Below are positions 25,853 through 34,622 of a stretch of DNA of 64,000 nucleotides, in pieces. Position 1 is the first letter of the stretch. Every line of letters starts with the position of its first letter. This stretch comes from Mycobacterium sp. 852013-51886_SCH5428379 (GTDB lineage: Bacteria; Actinomycetota; Actinomycetes; Mycobacteriales; Mycobacteriaceae), in assembly GCF_001665575.1 (NCBI RefSeq), contig NZ_LZSU01000052.1:1-64000 (forward strand), written 5' to 3'. The translations under genes and the position numbers were made by a program. The notes under the pieces are model-generated. The model saw nothing but the letters and a program-made list of their open reading frames with translations. It made no database searches and was not told where the DNA came from.

Positions 25853-26491
25853 ATGGCGGACAGGAACACCGAAGACACCGTGCGACGCCTGCTCGACGAG
25901 GCCGGCACGACGTACGCCGAGCAGGCCGGTATCCGGCTCGACGACAAACCGATGCCGCTGTTCGAGCTCCTGACGCTGTGCATGTTGGCCAGCAAGCCGA
26001 TCGACGCCACCACCGCGGTGCGCGCCGCCCACGAGATCTTCAGGGAGAAACTCCGCACCCCCGATGCGGTACTCGCAGCCAACCGCAGGACGATGATCGA
26101 TGCGTTCGGCCGCGCCGGTTACGCCCGCTACGACGAGAGCTCGGCCACCCGGCTGGTCGATATGGCGCAGGCCGTGCACGACGACTACGCAGGCGACCTA
26201 CGTCGACTCGGTGAATCCCACGATCCCGCCACCGTCCGCAGACTGCTCAAGGAGTTCAAAGGCATCGGCGACACCCGCGCCGACATCTTCCTGCGCGAGG
26301 TGCAGGACGTGTGGACGTGGCTGCGGCCGTTCTTCGACGACCGGGCCACCGACGCGGCGAAACGATTCGGCCTGCCCGCCGACCCCCAGGAGTTGGCAGA
26401 GCTCGCCGGCGACCGGTGCGCCGCGCTGGCCGCCGCGCTGGTGCGGGTGTCGCTCGACGACGACCTGCGGGACAGGGTCGAGCAGGGGTGA
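25853..26491 (+). CDS. HhH-type DNA glycosylase/endonuclease-like protein
   Basis: This is a 212-residue helical protein with a helix-hairpin-helix (KEFKGIGDTRADIFLREV) as in the endonuclease III superfamily. An N-terminal TYAEQAGIRL stretch and LFELLTLCMLASKPI helices match a family of short actinobacterial HhH-GPD-like proteins. The usual catalytic Lys and the C-terminal 4Fe-4S cysteines of Nth are not seen, so glycosylase or lyase activity is uncertain. The ATG was chosen where the homologous helix begins, 14 codons inside the longer frame. It ends 4 bp before the DUF72 gene. Confidence 0.75.
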   Translation: MADRNTEDTVRRLLDEAGTTYAEQAGIRLDDKPMPLFELLTLCMLASKPIDATTAVRAAHEIFREKLRTPDAVLAANRRTMIDAFGRAGYARYDESSATRLVDMAQAVHDDYAGDLRRLGESHDPATVRRLLKEFKGIGDTRADIFLREVQDVWTWLRPFFDDRATDAAKRFGLPADPQELAELAGDRCAALAAALVRVSLDDDLRDRVEQG

Positions 26492-26495
26492 CGCG

Positions 26496-27233
26496 GTGAC
26501 CGTCAAGATCGGCACCTCCGGGTGGTCCTACGACCACTGGGCCGACGTGCTCTACCGGCCGGGACTGCCGGTGGCCAAACGCCTGACGCGCTACGTCGAG
26601 GAGTTCGACACCGTCGAACTCAACGCCAGCTTCTACCGCTGGCCGCGCGACGCGGCCTTCACCGGATGGCACGACCGGCTGCCCGCCGGATTCACCATGT
26701 CGGTCAAAGCCCACCGCGGGCTGTCGCACTACCGCAGGCTCGGCACCCCGGAGCCGTGGATCGAGCGCTTCGAACGGTGCTGGAAAGCGCTCGGCGACAA
26801 GGGCGAAGCTCTTCTGGTGCAGGTGCATCCGGCCCTCGAGCGCGACGACGCCCGCCTCGAGCACTTCCTGACGGTGATGCCGGTTTGGATCCCGGTCGCC
26901 ATGGAACTGCGGCACGCGTCCTGGAACCACCCCGAGGTGTTCGCTCTGCTGGAACGCCACCACGCGACGTACGTGGTGATGAGCGGTGCCGGTATGCCGT
27001 GTGTGCCGCGCGCGACCAGTGATCTGGTCTACGTGCGTCTGCACGGCCCCGATCAGGAGTCGCTGTACGCCGGGTCGTATCCGGACGACACACTGCGGCA
27101 GTGGGCCGACCGCATCGCCGGCTGGGCCGACGAGGGCCGGCGCGTGGTCGTGTACTTCAACAACGACCTGGGCGGGCACGCGGTGCGCAACGCGTGGACC
27201 CTACGCGAGCTGCTCGCGGCCCGGGTGGGCTGA
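26496..27233 (+). CDS. DUF72 family protein
   Basis: This 245-residue TIM-barrel protein of the DUF72 (YecE-like) family is recognised by its opening IGTSGWSYDHWADVLY, the segment FDTVELNASFYRWP and the later MELRHASW and VYVRLHG strands. It ends with VVYFNNDLGGHAVRNA. The biochemical function of DUF72 is unknown, although homology to sugar or nuclease-type TIM barrels has been suggested. It begins with a GTG 4 bp after the glycosylase-like gene, so the two are probably co-translated. A link to DNA repair is suggested only by this neighbour. Confidence 0.9.
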   Translation: MTVKIGTSGWSYDHWADVLYRPGLPVAKRLTRYVEEFDTVELNASFYRWPRDAAFTGWHDRLPAGFTMSVKAHRGLSHYRRLGTPEPWIERFERCWKALGDKGEALLVQVHPALERDDARLEHFLTVMPVWIPVAMELRHASWNHPEVFALLERHHATYVVMSGAGMPCVPRATSDLVYVRLHGPDQESLYAGSYPDDTLRQWADRIAGWADEGRRVVVYFNNDLGGHAVRNAWTLRELLAARVG

Positions 27234-27281
27234 CCCCGCCGCCCGCGCCGCGACCGGCGTCGGGCACCCTGGATAGCCGAC

Positions 27282-27908
27282 ATGCGAGCGATGACCCTGA
27301 TGACCCTGGCCCCGGCACTGATACTGATGACAGCCGGCTGCACCGCGCCCACCATCGTCAACACCGACGAACCGCGGCCGTCGGCGGCCAGTGGCCCGAG
27401 CACCACCGCGGCACCGGCGCTCAACACCACGAACCTGGTGAACGCCTTCGACTACGGCGCCCCGGTGGACGCGGTCACGCACTACTTCTTCACCACCCCG
27501 TCGGGACGCTGGCAGTGCGCGATCGTCCCCCGGGTCCAGGCGGGGTGTCAGCCTGCCGACGGCGCGGACCTCGACGTCCCTGGCGCACCGGACACCGTGC
27601 TCGACGCCACCGGGGAGGAGACCGCCCCGAACGCGATCGTGCTGACCCGCGACGGCGACGCCGCATTCGCCGCCGTCGAGGACACGGCTTTCGTTCCGGA
27701 GCCTGGACCGGCCGTCGAACTGCGCTTCAACGAGGTGCTGGCGGTGGCGGGGTTCCGCTGCAACGTGCAGGAGGCGTCGGGGATCTCCTGTCTGAGCGAG
27801 CGGTCCGGGAAGGGCTTCGCGTTCTCCACCGAGGCTTTCGAACCGCGGTATGTCGAGGTGCCGGCCGGTGCGGCCGTCGCCTCGACGACGACCAGCACCG
27901 GCCGGTAG
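27282..27908 (+). CDS. Hypothetical lipoprotein
   Basis: This 208-residue protein has a short signal and a lipobox TAGC (Cys20 in LMTAGCTAP), so it is probably a cell-envelope lipoprotein. A Thr/Ser/Pro-rich linker (about 25-50) is followed by a beta-rich domain containing four cysteines (WQCAI, GCQPA, FRCNV, SCLSE), likely forming two disulfides. I do not recognise the family. Similar small lipoproteins of unknown role are common in mycobacteria. It converges with the sugar-transporter operon, with 4 bp between stops. Confidence 0.75.
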   Translation: MRAMTLMTLAPALILMTAGCTAPTIVNTDEPRPSAASGPSTTAAPALNTTNLVNAFDYGAPVDAVTHYFFTTPSGRWQCAIVPRVQAGCQPADGADLDVPGAPDTVLDATGEETAPNAIVLTRDGDAAFAAVEDTAFVPEPGPAVELRFNEVLAVAGFRCNVQEASGISCLSERSGKGFAFSTEAFEPRYVEVPAGAAVASTTTSTGR

Positions 27909-27912
27909 CCGG

Positions 27913-28962
27913 TTACGGCTGCTTCTGGCCGGGGATCCCCTCGTAGGCGATGTCGCCGGTTTCGAGGTTCTTGTTGGTCAGATCGGTAAGACCCTCGAGG
28001 AACTTCTGCCGCTCGGTGACGACGTGCTCGATGGCGACGTCGACGTTGTCCTTGGTGATGGCGGGCATGATGTAGACCGGCTTGGTGTCGACCTGCTCAC
28101 CCTTGGCCAGCTTGTTGGCGACGGCCAGCCCGGCGGACAGCTCCACGGTGCCGTTCTGCAGTGAGGTGCCGATGAACTCGCCGCTCTTGACGGCGTTCAG
28201 GCCGTCCTCGATACCGTCGATGCCCACGATCGGCACATTGTTGCGGCCGGACTCCTTGAGCGCCTGCAGCGCGCCGAGACCCATGTCGTCGTTCTCGGCG
28301 ACCACGCCGTTGATCTGATCGCCGAAGCCGGAGATCCAGTTCTTCATCTTGTTGACGGCCTCATCGCGCTTCCAGTTGGCGGTGTCCATCGCCAGGATGC
28401 GGATGTCCGGGTAGCGCGACAGCACATTGTTGATGCCCTTGGTGCGGTCGATCTCGCCGGACTGGCCCAGCGGGCCCTGCAGCACGACGATGTTGCCGCG
28501 GCCGCCGAGGCGGTCGGCCATCATCTGCATTTCCTGTTCACCGGCGGCGACGTCGTCGGGCTGCACGCTCGCGGCGACGTCGGGGCTGTTGAGTGCGGCG
28601 TTGACCGGCACCAGCGGGATGCCCTTGGCCTTCGCGGAGGCGACCTGCGGGCCGAGCGAATCCGCCTGCACCGGAACGACGATGATCGCGTCGACACCCT
28701 GGTTGATCATCGAGTCGACCTGGCTGGCCTGGGTGGCGACGTCGAGGTTGGCCGAGTTCCAGACCAACTCGATGTTGTTGTCCTTGGCGTACTGCTCCAT
28801 ACCCTCCTTGCCGGCGGTGATGAACGAGCTCATGTCGTACACGGTCACCCCGATGCGGGTGGTGTCGCTGTTGGCCTCGGTGTCCCCGGCGCCGCAGGCC
28901 GTCAGGCCGAACCCCAGCGCGGCGGCCGAGGCGATCGCGAACATCTTCGTCGGCAATCTCAT
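27913..28962 (-). CDS. Sugar/polyol ABC transporter substrate-binding lipoprotein
   Basis: This is a 349-residue ribose-type (Peripla_BP_4) binding protein. It has a signal peptide with lipobox LTAC (Cys23) and the family's strand pattern: IGVTVYDMSSFITAGKEGM, then DAIIVVPVQADSLGP, then GVVAENDDMGLGALQAL. The last segment is the hinge region of ribose- and xylitol-type binders. It is the last gene of the five-gene minus-strand operon with its permease and double ATPase. Dehydrogenase neighbours suggest a polyol such as threitol, erythritol, xylitol or a related sugar. The binding-site residues cannot settle which. Confidence 0.9.
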   Translation of the reverse strand: MRLPTKMFAIASAAALGFGLTACGAGDTEANSDTTRIGVTVYDMSSFITAGKEGMEQYAKDNNIELVWNSANLDVATQASQVDSMINQGVDAIIVVPVQADSLGPQVASAKAKGIPLVPVNAALNSPDVAASVQPDDVAAGEQEMQMMADRLGGRGNIVVLQGPLGQSGEIDRTKGINNVLSRYPDIRILAMDTANWKRDEAVNKMKNWISGFGDQINGVVAENDDMGLGALQALKESGRNNVPIVGIDGIEDGLNAVKSGEFIGTSLQNGTVELSAGLAVANKLAKGEQVDTKPVYIMPAITKDNVDVAIEHVVTERQKFLEGLTDLTNKNLETGDIAYEGIPGQKQP

Positions 28963-29028
28963 GTGCTTCTCTCTCTCGTTGATGTGCGGAATTCTGCGAT
29001 GCGCGGTGTGGGCGTCATGTTCGCCCCG

Positions 29029-30069
29029 TCATGTTCGGCGTCGTGAGGACCAGACGTCGACGGCGACCGCCGACACGATCAGCACACCCTTGATGACGTC
29101 CTGCCAGTAGGCGGGCACCACGAGGATGTCCAGCCCGTTGTTGAGGGTCTGAATGATGAACAGGCCCAGCACCGTTCCCCAGATCGTGCCGCGCCCGCCC
29201 ATCAGGCTGGCGCCGCCGATGACCACTGCTGCGATGGCGTCGAGCTCGTAGCCCTGGCCCAGGTTCGGCGGGCCGGAGATCACCCGGGAGGCCAGCATGA
29301 CGCCGGACAGCCCGGCCAGCAGCCCGGAGATGGCGTAGACACTGAACAGCACGTTGCGGGCGTTGATACCGGCGATCTCGGCGGCGTTTCGGTTACCGCC
29401 GACGGCGTAGACGCGCATGCCGTAGGTGGTGCGCTTCATCACCACGGCCAGCACGAGGATGCCGACGATCATCAACAGCACCGGGATCTGCAGACCCAGG
29501 ATCTTCGTGTTGGCGATCGAGCCGAACTCCGCGGGGAGGCCGTTGATGGGGGCGCCGCCACCGATGACGTAGGCGAGCCCCGATCCGGCGGTCAGTGTGC
29601 CCAATGTCGCGATGAACGGTGGCACGTTGATGCGGGACACCAGGATCCCGTTGACCGAGCCGACCGCGAGGCCGACGAGCATCGCCACCGTGACGGTCAT
29701 CCACACCTGTCCGGGATTCGCCTTGGCCGTCGCGGCACCCGCCATCGCCGACACCGCGATCACGCTGCCCACCGACAGGTCGATGCCGCCGGTCAGCACC
29801 ACCAGCGTCTGCCCCAGCGCGATCAACGCGAACGGCGCGGCCGCGACCAGGATGGTGACCAGGTTGTCCACGGTGCCGAAACGCGCACTGCGGTAACTGA
29901 AGTACGCGATCACCAGCAGCATGATGATGACCATCGCGTAGCGCAGCGCGATGCCGCCCAGCCATTCCTTGCTGAACAGCTTCACCGGCTCACCGGTGAT
30001 CGGCGACGCGACCGTGGTACCACCGGTGCCCTTGGGCGCGGTGTCCTCGTCATCGAGCTTGGTGGTCAC
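29029..30069 (-). CDS. Sugar/polyol ABC transporter permease (RbsC-like)
   Basis: This 346-residue permease of the ribose/xylose/AI-2 type (BPD_transp_2) has about ten hydrophobic helices. Family signatures are present: GGIDLSVGSVIAVSAM, PPFIATLGTL and GGASLMGGRGTIWGTVLG. The GTG start overlaps the ATPase stop as GTGA, so translation is coupled. It forms the membrane channel for the binding protein encoded next. Confidence 0.93.
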   Translation of the reverse strand: MTTKLDDEDTAPKGTGGTTVASPITGEPVKLFSKEWLGGIALRYAMVIIMLLVIAYFSYRSARFGTVDNLVTILVAAAPFALIALGQTLVVLTGGIDLSVGSVIAVSAMAGAATAKANPGQVWMTVTVAMLVGLAVGSVNGILVSRINVPPFIATLGTLTAGSGLAYVIGGGAPINGLPAEFGSIANTKILGLQIPVLLMIVGILVLAVVMKRTTYGMRVYAVGGNRNAAEIAGINARNVLFSVYAISGLLAGLSGVMLASRVISGPPNLGQGYELDAIAAVVIGGASLMGGRGTIWGTVLGLFIIQTLNNGLDILVVPAYWQDVIKGVLIVSAVAVDVWSSRRRT

Positions 30070-31601
30070 GATGCTGCCTCCTGATCGTTTCGCTCTGGTT
30101 TGGAGTCGAGCGCGGTCGCCAGCCGGAACACCGACTCCTGCACCTCGGGATGGTCGAGCGCGTCGCGATCGAGTTCGCCGACGAACGCGCCGCCGCGCAT
30201 GACGAATGCCCGGTGCGACAGCCCCACGACTTCGGGCATGTCCGAGGACGCCATCACCACGGCCATGCCCTGCGCGGCGAATTCGGTGATGATGCGGTAG
30301 ATCTCGCTGCGAGCGCCGACGTCGACGCCGCGGGTGGGCTCGTCGAGCAGCAGCACGTTGACGGTGCCGGTCAGCCAGCGCGCCAGCACCACCTTCTGCT
30401 GGTTGCCGCCGGACAGCGTGCCGACCTCCTGGCTCATACCGCGGCTGCGCAGCCGCACCGACTTCATGACATCGGAGACCGCGGTGGTGCGGGCCTTGCC
30501 GCGCAGCCAGCCGCCGACCGAGAACGCCCCAAGCCGCGGCAGGGATCCGTTGTCCAGCACGCTCATCGACAACACGACACCGGAGATCTTGCGGTCTTCG
30601 GGCACCATCGCCATGCCCGCGGAGATCGCGGCGGCGGGCTGGTTGCGTTTGACCGTCCTACCCCGGACGACGACGTCGCCCGCGGAGGTGTGCCGGGCAC
30701 CGAAGATCGCCTCGAGCAGTTCGGTGCGGCCCGCGCCGACCAGTCCGGCCAGGCCGAGGATCTCACCGGCCCGCACGGTGAACGACACGGGTTCGGAGGC
30801 GCCGTCGACCATGAGGTCGCGCACCTCGAGGACGGTGTCGGCGCCCGGTTCGGGGCGGGCCGGAAACAGGGTGTCCAGTTCCCGGCCGATCATCGCGGTG
30901 ACGATGTCGTCGTCGGTGACCTCGGCAATGGCTTCGTCGAGGATGAGGCCGCCGTCGCGCAGCACCACCACCCGGTCGGCGATCGCGCGGATCTCGGCCA
31001 TCTTGTGGGTGGTGAACACCATGGCCACACCGTGGTCGCGCAGTTTCCGGACGATGGTGTAGAGGCCTTCGACCTCGCGTTCGGAGATGGCCGAGGTCGG
31101 CTCGTCGAGCATCACCACCCGCGCACCCGTGCGTGCGGCCTTGACGATCTCGACGATCTGGCGCAGGCCGACGGGCAGGCTGCCCATCCGGGCCGATGGG
31201 TTGATGTCCACACCGAACACGCCCAGCGCGTCGCGGGCCTCGTCGATCATGGCCCGGCGGTTCAGGAACGGGCCGACAGTGAGTTCCCGTCCGACGAAGA
31301 GGTTCTCGTACACCGTCATGTCCTCGATCGAGGCCAATTCCTGCGGCACGATCGCGACACCGTGGCGGACGGCGTCCTTGGTGTTGCCGCCCGCGAGTTG
31401 GGCACCCTGCACGGTCACCGTGCCGCGGTCGGCGGTGTACTGGCCGCTGACGATCTTCATCAACGTGGATTTACCGGCCCCGTTCTCTCCGGCGAGTGCG
31501 GTGACACTGCCGGGTTCGAGGTTGAGTGTGATGCCCTTGAGGACGGGCACCCCGCCGAAGCTCTTGTGGATGTCGGTGCATTCCAGCAGCGCCTGGGTCA
31601 C
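30066..31601 (-). CDS. Sugar/polyol ABC transporter ATPase, two ABC domains (RbsA-like)
   Basis: This is a 511-residue tandem ABC ATPase of the ribose/xylose class. The first cassette has Walker A GENGAGKST (38-46) and Walker B VVMLDEP (162-168) with a degenerate signature (LPVGLRQ). The second has a degenerate P-loop region (GLVGAGRTE) and a good signature LSGGNQQK. This asymmetry is normal for the family. The GTG start follows GGGAG by 7 bp. It overlaps the permease gene by 4 bp and follows the SDR gene by 40 bp. Confidence 0.93.
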   Translation of the reverse strand: MTQALLECTDIHKSFGGVPVLKGITLNLEPGSVTALAGENGAGKSTLMKIVSGQYTADRGTVTVQGAQLAGGNTKDAVRHGVAIVPQELASIEDMTVYENLFVGRELTVGPFLNRRAMIDEARDALGVFGVDINPSARMGSLPVGLRQIVEIVKAARTGARVVMLDEPTSAISEREVEGLYTIVRKLRDHGVAMVFTTHKMAEIRAIADRVVVLRDGGLILDEAIAEVTDDDIVTAMIGRELDTLFPARPEPGADTVLEVRDLMVDGASEPVSFTVRAGEILGLAGLVGAGRTELLEAIFGARHTSAGDVVVRGRTVKRNQPAAAISAGMAMVPEDRKISGVVLSMSVLDNGSLPRLGAFSVGGWLRGKARTTAVSDVMKSVRLRSRGMSQEVGTLSGGNQQKVVLARWLTGTVNVLLLDEPTRGVDVGARSEIYRIITEFAAQGMAVVMASSDMPEVVGLSHRAFVMRGGAFVGELDRDALDHPEVQESVFRLATALDSKPERNDQEAAS

Positions 31602-31641
31602 GTTGCACTCCCTGTGTTCTGCGGGTCGGCCGGCGCGGCGG

Positions 31642-32409
31642 TCACCATACGGTGTACCCGCCGTCGGCGACCAGGACGGAACCGGTGATGAACGAGGCGG
31701 CGTCACTGGCCAGGAACACCACGCTGGGGGCGATCTCTTCCGGCAGCGCATACCGCAGCATCGGGGCGTCATCGATCCAGTGCTGTTTGAACTCCGGGCG
31801 GTCCACCGGAGCCATATCGGTCTTGACGTAGCCCGGCGCCAACGCGTTGACCCGGATGCCGAGCGGAGCCCATTCGGCAGCAAGCGATTTCGTCAGATGG
31901 TGCACGGCGGCCTTCGAGGCGTTGTAGGCCGGCTGCCACTGGGGGCGGTTGACGATGAGACCCGACATGGAGCCGATGTTGACGATCGAGCCCGAACCGC
32001 GTTCCCGCATGTGCGCGCCCACGGCCAGCGAGCACGCCCACAGCGCCTTGACGTTGAGGTCGAACACGTCGTCCCACTGCTGTTCGGTGACGTCCCACGA
32101 CTCGGCGTGATGGCAGGTCCCCGCGTTGTTCACCAGGATGTCGACGTGCCCGAGCGCGGATACGGCTTCGGCGGTCATCCGGTCGACGTCAGCCTGGACG
32201 GTGATGTCGGCGGCGATGGGATGCAGGGCGATCCCGTCGGCCGCGGCGTCCGCGACGACCGCGGCGTTGCGGTCGCCGCTGCGGCCCGCGATCGCCACGG
32301 TGGCGCCGGCCTGCGCGAGTCCGATCGCGAATGCCCGGCCCAGACCCTGGTTGCCGCCGGTGACCAGGGCGGTGCGGCCGGTGAGATCGAACGGATTCGG
32401 CCGGTTCAC
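31642..32409 (-). CDS. Short-chain dehydrogenase (polyol/sugar oxidising)
   Basis: This 255-residue classical SDR has cofactor motif TGGNQGLG (17-24), NNAG (95-98), catalytic Ser147, Tyr162 and Lys166 (YNASK), and the C-terminal GSVLVADGGYTVW. It resembles gluconate-5-dehydrogenase and polyol-oxidising SDRs. The GTG start overlaps the MDR dehydrogenase stop as GTGA. Encoded inside the transporter operon, it probably oxidises the imported substrate or its product with NAD(P)+. Confidence 0.9.
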   Translation of the reverse strand: MNRPNPFDLTGRTALVTGGNQGLGRAFAIGLAQAGATVAIAGRSGDRNAAVVADAAADGIALHPIAADITVQADVDRMTAEAVSALGHVDILVNNAGTCHHAESWDVTEQQWDDVFDLNVKALWACSLAVGAHMRERGSGSIVNIGSMSGLIVNRPQWQPAYNASKAAVHHLTKSLAAEWAPLGIRVNALAPGYVKTDMAPVDRPEFKQHWIDDAPMLRYALPEEIAPSVVFLASDAASFITGSVLVADGGYTVW

Positions 32410-33440
32410 GAGGGGCTCACGATCGATTTGAGGCTGGCCGGGTCGGAGTCGCTGTCCAGCGCCTCGGCGACGTGGTCGAGGTCGTAGTGGGCGGTCACCA
32501 TCGCGTCGAGATCCACTGCCCCGGAAGTCACGAGATGTATTGCGGCGGGCCAGGTATCGGTGTAGCGGAACACGCCGGTCAGGCTGATCTCGTTGTTGGC
32601 GATGTGGCTGACCGGCAGCGCGTATTCGTCGGCGCCCATCCCGACGAGCACGACGTGCCCGGCCGGTCCGACCGCCTTGATACCGCTGACGACCGCGGCG
32701 GGGACGCCGGTGGCGTCGACGAACGCGTCGACCGGGTCGATGGCCGAGACGTCGGCCGCGGCGGGGTCGAGGACCTCGGTGGCGCCGAACGCCCACGCCC
32801 GCTCCCGCCGGGAGGCGACGAGGTCGGTGACCACGATGCGGGCGGCGCCGAAGGCGCGGGCGGTCTGCGCGCAGATCACCCCGATCGGGCCGGCCCCGGC
32901 GATCAGGATCGAGGTGCCGGGCGCGACCCGGGCCTTACGCATGGTGGCGACGGCGACGGAGAGCGGTTCGAGTAGGGCCGCCGCCTCGTCGGACATGGAA
33001 TCCGGTACGGGATGGGCCATGTCGTCGTCGATGGTGACGTAGCGGCAGAACGCACCGTCGACCGGCGGTGTCGCGTAGAACTTCATATACGGGCACAGGT
33101 TGTAACGGCCTGCCATGCACTGCGCGCACCGACGGCAGGGATGCTGCGGTTCGACGGCCACCCGCTGGCCGACGCGAGCGGGGTCGACGCCCGCGCCGAC
33201 GGCGGCGATGCGCCCGGATAGTTCGTGTCCCAGGATCATCGGTTCCTCGACGACGAAGTCGCCGATCCGGCCGTGGCGGTAGTAGTGCACATCGGAGCCG
33301 CAGACGCCCACCGCGGCCACCTCGACGAGCACCTCGCGCGGCCCGGGAGACGGCACGGGCCGTTCTTCGATCTGCAGGGTGCCGACACCGGTCATGACGC
33401 TGGCCCGCATGGTGTTCGGGGTGGCGACCTCAGTGGTCAT
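32406..33440 (-). CDS. Zinc-dependent sorbitol/xylitol dehydrogenase-like MDR enzyme
   Basis: This is a 344-residue medium-chain dehydrogenase. Catalytic zinc ligands are Cys47, His72 and Glu73 (in GCGSDVHYY-type and LGHELSG segments). The structural zinc is bound by Cys102, 105, 108 and 116, and the NAD motif GAGPIGV is present. The VHYYRHGRIGDFVVEEPMIL stretch is characteristic of polyol (sorbitol, xylitol, erythritol/L-threitol) dehydrogenases. The ATG follows AAGGA. It is the first gene of the operon and is divergent from the SorC-type regulator, so it probably catalyses the first oxidation of the imported polyol. Confidence 0.9.
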   Translation of the reverse strand: MTTEVATPNTMRASVMTGVGTLQIEERPVPSPGPREVLVEVAAVGVCGSDVHYYRHGRIGDFVVEEPMILGHELSGRIAAVGAGVDPARVGQRVAVEPQHPCRRCAQCMAGRYNLCPYMKFYATPPVDGAFCRYVTIDDDMAHPVPDSMSDEAAALLEPLSVAVATMRKARVAPGTSILIAGAGPIGVICAQTARAFGAARIVVTDLVASRRERAWAFGATEVLDPAAADVSAIDPVDAFVDATGVPAAVVSGIKAVGPAGHVVLVGMGADEYALPVSHIANNEISLTGVFRYTDTWPAAIHLVTSGAVDLDAMVTAHYDLDHVAEALDSDSDPASLKSIVSPS

Positions 33441-33555
33441 GGGGTGCGTCCTTCCGCGGGAACGGGCAGTGGGATATGCGCCGCGCGACGGGGACCACAC
33501 CGCTTCGCACCGGATCGACCTCCGCTCCCTGCGACGCTCGTTTGTCGATGTCGGG

Positions 33556-33627
33556 ACTCATGTGAGTGCTTGTGTCCAGGATCATGCAATGCCTATGCTC
33601 ATATGTCAACGCTGCCGCACATATGTG
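33556..33627. promoter_or_regulatory. Candidate SorC-regulator operator region (palindrome cluster)
   Basis: The divergent region between the polyol operon and its regulator holds ACTCATGTGAGT (33556-33567, 5-bp arms), a CATATGT motif at 33600 and the perfect 10-bp palindrome CACATATGTG (33618-33627). The local sequence is AT-richer than its surroundings. Clustered, related palindromes between divergent genes are what a tetrameric SorC-family repressor would use. Confidence 0.5.
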
Positions 33628-33662
33628 CATTTGGGTTCTGTGGGGGTTCCGAAAGGGGTTTG

Positions 33663-34583
33663 ATGGGGCCGGACGAACTGTTCCAGCGCGCCGTGATCGC
33701 CCGCCGCTACTACCTGGAACGGAAGACCCGGATCCAGATCGCCGAGGAGTTCGGCCTGTCCCGGTTCAAAGTCGCCCGAATCCTCGATGAGGCAGTGGAA
33801 TCCGGCATGGTCGAGATCAGAATCCACAACCCGGCGTCCATCGACGTCGACCTGTCCACCGAACTCCAGCGTCGCTTCGGCCTCGAACACGCCTACGCCG
33901 TCACCCCGGAGTCCGCCGACGAGGCCGACCGCGTCACCGCCGTGGCCAAGGCGATCGCCGAACTCCTGCAATCGATCCTGCGTGAGGGCGACGTGGTCGG
34001 CGTCGACTGCGGCCGCACCCTGACCCACATCTCGGGACACCTCAAGAAACTGCCGCCGTGCGACGTGGTGCAGCTGACCGGGATGGCCGGCGCGATCAAC
34101 GCCAACGGCACCGACCTGGTCCGGCGGATCAGCGAGGTCAGCGGTGGCCGGTCGTGGCCGATGTACGCCCCGCTGGTCGTCCCCGATGCCCGTACCGCCG
34201 CCAGCCTGGCCGGCAATCAGCAGATCGACGAGACCATCCGCAGACACGCCGATGTCAGTTGCGCGATCGTCTCGGTCGGCGCGTGGAGCCCCGGCGCCTC
34301 GCAGGTGTATCAGTCGCTGTCGGCCGAGGAGGTGCGCACTTTGGCGGAGGCGGGGGTGTGCGCGGAAACCTGCGCCCTGCTGCTGGATGCGGACGGTAAC
34401 CGCATCCCGGGTCTCGACGACCGGCGGATGGGGATCAGTGAAGCGACGCTGCGGGCCATTCCGACCCGCATCGCGCTGGCCACCGGGCCCGAGAAGGCCG
34501 AGGCCACCCGTGCGGTGCTGTGCTCGGGGTTGGTGTCGTCAGTGGTCACCGACGTCGACATCGCCGAGGCCGCACTCCAGTGA
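33663..34583 (+). CDS. SorC/DeoR-family sugar-binding transcriptional regulator
   Basis: This 306-residue regulator has an N-terminal HTH (residues 22-45, TRIQIAEEFGLSRFKVARIL) and a C-terminal SorC-type sugar-phosphate-binding domain. Sequence marks of the latter include VVGVDCGRTL, DVVQLTGMAG and YAPLVVPD. Such regulators sense phosphorylated or free sugars and control adjacent uptake genes. Being divergent from the transporter operon and upstream of an SDR, it is the likely local regulator. The ATG follows GAAAGGGG. Confidence 0.92.
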   Translation: MGPDELFQRAVIARRYYLERKTRIQIAEEFGLSRFKVARILDEAVESGMVEIRIHNPASIDVDLSTELQRRFGLEHAYAVTPESADEADRVTAVAKAIAELLQSILREGDVVGVDCGRTLTHISGHLKKLPPCDVVQLTGMAGAINANGTDLVRRISEVSGGRSWPMYAPLVVPDARTAASLAGNQQIDETIRRHADVSCAIVSVGAWSPGASQVYQSLSAEEVRTLAEAGVCAETCALLLDADGNRIPGLDDRRMGISEATLRAIPTRIALATGPEKAEATRAVLCSGLVSSVVTDVDIAEAALQ

Positions 34584-34622
34584 ATCGCCCGAGGATGAAG
34601 CACCCGACCAGATTGGATTGAC

